Origin: Oxytricha trifallax
Taxonomy: Eukaryota; Ciliophora; Spirotrichea; Sporadotrichida; Oxytrichidae
DNA length: 64,000 nucleotides
Reading direction: 5' to 3'
NCBI GenBank assembly: GCA_000711775.1
Contig: ARYC01004044.1
Span: 1 to 64,000 of the forward strand
Positions 60,430 through 64,000 of the stretch are shown piece by piece. Below the pieces are notes generated by a model that was not told the DNA's origin, searched no databases, and worked only from the letters and a program-made list of their open reading frames with translations. How positions within the stretch are numbered: the stretch's first letter is position 1; the number at the start of each line of letters is the position of its first letter. The position numbers and the translations under genes are program-made.

Positions 60430-61260
60430 TTTCTTACTCTTTTTCAAGTTCTGTTGATTGAATCAACAATATCAATAGGCATGCCATGCACTATGTTACA
60501 CAGTAGAAGAAGATTTTTGTAATAAGTCTTAATCTATCACCTGTAAAACTTATTTCCAGCAAATTATGGACTTTTAGACACTTTATCACAAGAACTATGA
60601 TTAACAATTAAATAGCTTTCTTAGTCTCTTTAGTATTATAAGCAAAGAGGTTATTTACAAGCAGGATCTTTCCCTCTGTATTTATCTCATAGCTTAGCAG
60701 GAATTCAATGAACGACTCTCTCTAGATAAATCAAGAATGAATGACATAACTTCTTCTAAGCCTGAATCTTCACTTATTTTTGCTAAAATTAATGAGTAAC
60801 AACCTTTACCTTTGAGTAATATTATTATATACTATGATACTTCTAAATCATAACTTATAAATAAAGGTAATAAAGGTTAGCATAGCTTCATTAGCGTGAA
60901 TGAATAGTATTTTCAACTGATCTCTGTATTTAATCATATGTTTTAATTATTACTATAAAATGACATAGTAAATCAATCTCTAATTAAAGCCAGATGAGAG
61001 TCGTGTCATTTCTTCAGAGAAACGCATGTTGTAAAATTTACGATGAAACATCACAGCTTGCAAGTTTCTAGGAAAATATATCCAATTTATTGAATTCTTA
61101 TAGTCACACAGGCAGTTAATATGGTTTCTGGAAAGATTACTATTTTCTTGTAGGATGATTTTAAAAGTATGGTATTAAATACAAGACAACTTGAATCAAT
61201 AATACCTACAACTGAGAGATTCTCTATAAAGAGATCAGCAGATGCAGGATAATTTAGAAT
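60430..61260 (-). pseudogene. Decayed TBE DDE transposase relic
   Basis: Minus-strand blocks align with the TBE transposase in order. LNYPASADLFIENLSVVGII near 61230 matches the N-terminal LNYTSIARLLHKSPATMRSH. AVMFHRKFYNMRFSEE near 61030 matches TVMFHRKFPDMRIS. ILFIHANEAMLTFITF near 60890 corresponds to the first Asp block. EIYRGKILLVNNLFAYNTKE near 60660 corresponds to the second. LLLCNIVHGMPIDIVDSINR near 60490 matches LLLNHLMHDLPIDTVDLIQS. In the two Asp blocks an Asn stands where copies 1 and 2 have Asp. Several frame changes occur. Telomere-like ends are not visible. This is an old insertion, independent of the one at 9850-13750 (opposite orientation). Confidence 0.75.
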
Positions 61261-61270
61261 TTGTTAAATA

Positions 61271-61749
61271 TATACATATTAATACTCATTCTATATATAA
61301 TCTATAGCAGCAAATCTAAATATTAATAATTATAAATATACCCTTTATTTATAATATCAATTTCTCACTAATAAATTGGCTTATATTCCTACTAATACCA
61401 ATTATTCCATTCAAATAGAGTCGGCAAAACATGCTTTTCATTGCAAAGTTACTGTATAAAAATGAAATATTTTAGGAATTCGAATGTAGGGAGAGCCATT
61501 AAACATATAAAGTGTGAAAAAAGGATTTTTTTTTCTTTCTCTATATTAATGTATATCTAATTTATATAAACTTTTAAAGTCATTTCTTTAATTTAGTTAT
61601 ATTTTTTAAAAATAATTTTTACTCTATCAATTCTTTTTTTATTAAATTAAACTCAAAATTAACTTTAATAAATAGATAGATAATATCTTAAGGCAAGATA
61701 AATTCAATTAGGTTCCTTTTAAAATTTAGTAAAATAAACTGCTTGAAAT
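61271..61749. other. AT-rich spacer
   Basis: No gene or repeat recognised between the TBE relic and the LINE-like material. Confidence 0.45.
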
Positions 61750-62213
61750 GTTATATCTAGACTGTCATTTATGCACTCTGCCTCTACTCTGAGCTCTTCT
61801 TTATTTATGTCGATTGTTGATCCTCCTCTTATCATATTTTTGAAGCCTCCTTCTCTCTACCCTCCTTTCTTATAGCTTCTTTCTCAAAAAGGGCAGGTTT
61901 GATCTTTGGTGATCTTTTGCTGAACTTCTGTTTGGTATCTCCTGCTCTTCTTCCATCCGTTTAGTTCTCCTCCTCAATCAGTTTAGTTGTTAAGATAACT
62001 TTCCATCTCTGCTAAGTTATCAAGGATATCACTGAATCTCTCCTCAAGGTCGATGAGCTACTGTTCAATTTTTATTTATGCTCCGTTCAACAAAACTAGC
62101 TCCTACTTGGAATCTATTTGAGAACTATCTTCGTTCCTTTCTCATCATACTGATTTTCTTCATCTTTAATTTTATCTTAATCATTATTAATTCTTCTTTT
62201 TAGTCTTTTATTC
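61750..62213 (-). pseudogene. Charged coiled-coil ORF, probably LINE-associated
   Basis: Minus-strand frames encode charged, coiled-coil-like sequence: IKIEQQLIDLEERFSDILDN followed by LAEMESYLNN, then KQKFSKRSPKIKPALFEKEA and REKEASKI. Reading it needs frame changes at TGAs. It resembles in style the Lys/Glu-rich frame at 3480-3925. It lies downstream, on the minus strand, of the LINE fragment at 63537-64000, with the TIR element 62222-63529 between them. Whether both belong to one LINE copy cannot be decided from the window. Confidence 0.42.
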
Positions 62214-62379
62214 AAATTTTGGGGTAATGGCCTTTTGGGAGGGCCGCTAAAAATATTTCTCTAATTTAAATAAAATGTTTTAAAAATCATTAAAACATCA
62301 AAAAGATTTACTTAAAATCATTAATTACTTAATTATTAAATTAGAAAATTAATTGCTAGGTGGTACCAACCACTTGGGA

Positions 62380-62925
62380 CTTTATGATAGAGCTTTCTAC
62401 TACACTAAGGCCTATCGAGGGCAGGTAAGGGGTTGCTGGGCGCAACCCATGAGGGACCAGTCGGCGGGGTTCAATCTGTCAGCGTACACTCTTCGAGTGA
62501 GCTGGATCCTAAGATTTCCCTGATTAGATGAGTCTACTGGCTTGAGTTCAGTTTCCTAGGTAATAGGGAGCAGGATGAAGGTACGCTCTGCCTTCGAAAG
62601 TGAGAAGACGAAAACCATTGAAGCCAACGATAAGGATTTTTCTCCCACACCGGGTTAGGGTGCTGAAGCTACCACAGCGAAAGGATAGGGAATATATTTC
62701 CCATCAGCGGTGGGACGGTAAGCGTTTTCTCCATCTTCTGTCACTCTGGTAGGATCCTACGAGCTCTGTCCCCATGGTGAAAACCCGGTTGACATCTTGA
62801 TTTAAGGTGAAGACTAGGTGATAGAAAGAATGGTTTTTTCGGAGTTTTCTACTTCACGACTGCCACGTCACGGAATTTGCCACGTCAACTCATTCAGATA
62901 CGTCTACGTCACGACTAAGATTGAT
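62380..62925. other. GC-rich structured block, possible non-coding RNA
   Basis: About 545 bp near 50% GC in surroundings of roughly 25%. It contains several strong hairpins, for example ggggttgc-tgggc-gcaaccc near 62428-62448 and cactc-ttc-gagtg near 62488-62500, and ends in repeated cacgtca/cacgac words (62868-62920). All frames in the ciliate code are short or unlike protein. Candidate explanations are a structured RNA carried by the element, a captured foreign sequence, or a regulatory block. No group I/II intron, rRNA, tRNA or RNase P signature was recognised. Confidence 0.6.
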
Positions 62926-62995
62926 TGTTTGATTTTAGTATTAAACAGTGATATGTTAAATTTATTTGATTTTAATCATTAAACACAAAATCATT

Positions 62996-63428
62996 AATTA
63001 GCTCTTAATTGACCTTTCCAAGAATCCAAAGCAACTATGGTCAAAGAATCATTTCACATTAACATCATAAAATGCTTTAATTTTAAATTAAAAAAATAAC
63101 TTATTTTATTTCTATTTTTATGTTTATTTTTTTGTGATTTCATTTGCTTATTTACTGACAATATGATTATCTTTTAAAATATGTCAAAAAGGTTTTATAA
63201 ATAATACCTGATAGTTCAGTTTCACTAAATCATTTTATTTACACATATTATAAAAGCTAATCATATTGTCATTAAATAAGCAAATGAAATCAAAAATAAA
63301 CTTAAAATAGAAATAAAATTAGTATATTTTTTTAATTCAAAATTAAAGCATTTTTTGATGTTAATGTGAAATGATACTATAACCAGGGTTGCTATGAATT
63401 TCTTGGAAAGGTCATTTAAGAGCTAATT
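62996..63428. repeat. Palindrome inside the TIR element
   Basis: Arms 62996-63185 and about 63240-63428 are inverted copies (aattagctcttaa and ttaagagctaatt at the outer ends; caaatgaaatcaaaaataaa inside) with about 10% mismatches. Probably a second fold-back element inside, or an extended part of, the surrounding TIR element. Confidence 0.8.
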
Positions 63429-63536
63429 TATGAGTTCAAGTAAGTCACTTTGATGTTTTAATGATTCTTAGAACATGCTATATAAAATATAGAAATATTT
63501 TTAGCGGCCCCCTCATGAGGCCATTACCCAAATTTG

Positions 63537-64000
63537 CAGTTTAATTACATATCTCTTTAATTCTCACAATTTTATTCTAATTATCTCCGTTTCCTATTCT
63601 GAATATTCGACCAATATGTTTAAATGTGAATAATAATCTTCCCATCCATCGTCATTTTTTTTTGACATAAGTTATTCTGAATAGTTTCTTAACTTTTTTA
63701 AGTATCTTCTTGCTTCTAATCCTCTAATTCTTTCATCATAACATATTCGCAAGTATTTTATTTGGGTCTTGTTTTCTAAGTCAATAATCTATGGCTACGA
63801 TTATTTTTATGAGTCTTAATGGGCCTATGTATCGTTAATTAAGTACAGTTTCTCAAATGTGATGAATTCACAAACGTCTTGTGTATATTGCAATAGTGGT
63901 TTATCCCGTAATTCACTATTTTCCTTCCTTGGCTGATGGACATCATATTGTCCATCTACATGTTTTGTAATGAAATATTTTTTATTTTTTGAAGTTTGTA
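63537..64000 (-). pseudogene. LINE fragment, reverse transcriptase 3' part
   Basis: Shares clear nucleotide similarity with 5640-5990 of the first LINE copy, including tttttttgaca, aagtcaataatc and cttgtgtatattgca, then gtggtttatccc versus gtggctcatccc. The order and orientation are the same (minus strand). It runs off the right edge of the window. This region corresponds to the part downstream of the polymerase motifs. Several indels separate the two copies, so they are old relatives. Confidence 0.72.

Larger units (their letters stand above)
62222..63529. mobile_element. 1.3-kb TIR element with GC-rich cargo
   Basis: The ends read gggtaatggcc and ggccattaccc. Inverted similarity continues for about 100 bp (agaaatatttttagcggcc on the right; attaaaacatcaaa words on the left). 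AAATTT flanks both sides (62214-62219 and 63530-63535), a probable target duplication. Inside are a GC-rich block (62380-62925) and a second palindrome (62996-63428). No transposase frame is seen. It is inserted in LINE-like sequence, so it is younger than that copy. Confidence 0.78.

Noticed and set aside
1-64000. CRISPR array, rRNA genes, bacterial operons
   Set aside because: No short regularly spaced palindromic repeats, no rRNA-like sequence and no ribosome-binding sites or operon structure are visible.

Overview
The window looks like germline (micronuclear) DNA of a spirotrich ciliate close to Oxytricha/Sterkiella. Four things point there. (1) Long frames read sensibly only if TAA and TAG mean glutamine and TGA is the only stop; the clearest is a 483-residue ORF at 3988-5439. 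(2) Two transposons at 35606-39756 and 42696-46620 end in C4A4C4A4 telomere-like repeats, have AAT target duplications and carry the three genes of the TBE family (DDE transposase, zinc finger/kinase '57 kDa' protein, '22 kDa' protein). (3) There are two satellites, units about 390 bp and about 180 bp, of the general size reported for Oxytricha germline satellites. (4) The rest is very AT-rich, gene-poor and full of transposons and long palindromes. No complete somatic gene with a recognised function was found. Organism and compartment are inferences.

Layout. 1-1243: 390-bp satellite followed by a 389-bp terminal-inverted-repeat (TIR) element. 1.5-2.75 kb: two overlapping AT-rich open frames. 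3.5-9.4 kb: LINE material on the minus strand (endonuclease and reverse transcriptase), with an intact unrecognised ORF facing it on the plus strand. 9.85-13.75 kb: an old TBE relic with all three gene types recognisable. 15.3-18.8 kb: two large palindromes and degenerate direct repeats. 19.5-29.1 kb: a cluster of gene-like frames on both strands, none recognised, many crossed by in-frame TGA, with two further inverted-repeat elements. 29.4-29.9 kb: a decayed protein kinase. 33.5 kb: a TBE zinc-finger scrap. 34.3-34.7 kb: a snap-back element related to the one at 855-1243. 35.6-39.8 kb: TBE copy 1. 41.9-47.0 kb: 180-bp satellite array into which TBE copy 2 and a small TIR element with a MORN-like coding scrap have been inserted. 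50.5-54.8 kb: small gene-like frames and a 2.1-kb TIR element encoding a helicase-like ATPase (treated as a virus-like fossil). 56-58 kb: two low-confidence frames. 60.4-61.3 kb: another TBE transposase relic. 61.7-64 kb: a second LINE-like copy split by a TIR element with an unusually GC-rich, strongly structured cargo.

The recognisable genes are mostly transposon genes. In TBE elements all three proteins are thought to serve the element; the transposases have been linked to genome rearrangement in Oxytricha. Both well-preserved copies here are broken in all three genes. Some unrecognised frames may be germline-limited genes, single macronuclear-destined segments, or decayed genes. With TGA as the only stop in DNA this AT-rich, open frames of 100-200 codons also arise by chance, so amino-acid character was weighed above length and confidences are kept low.
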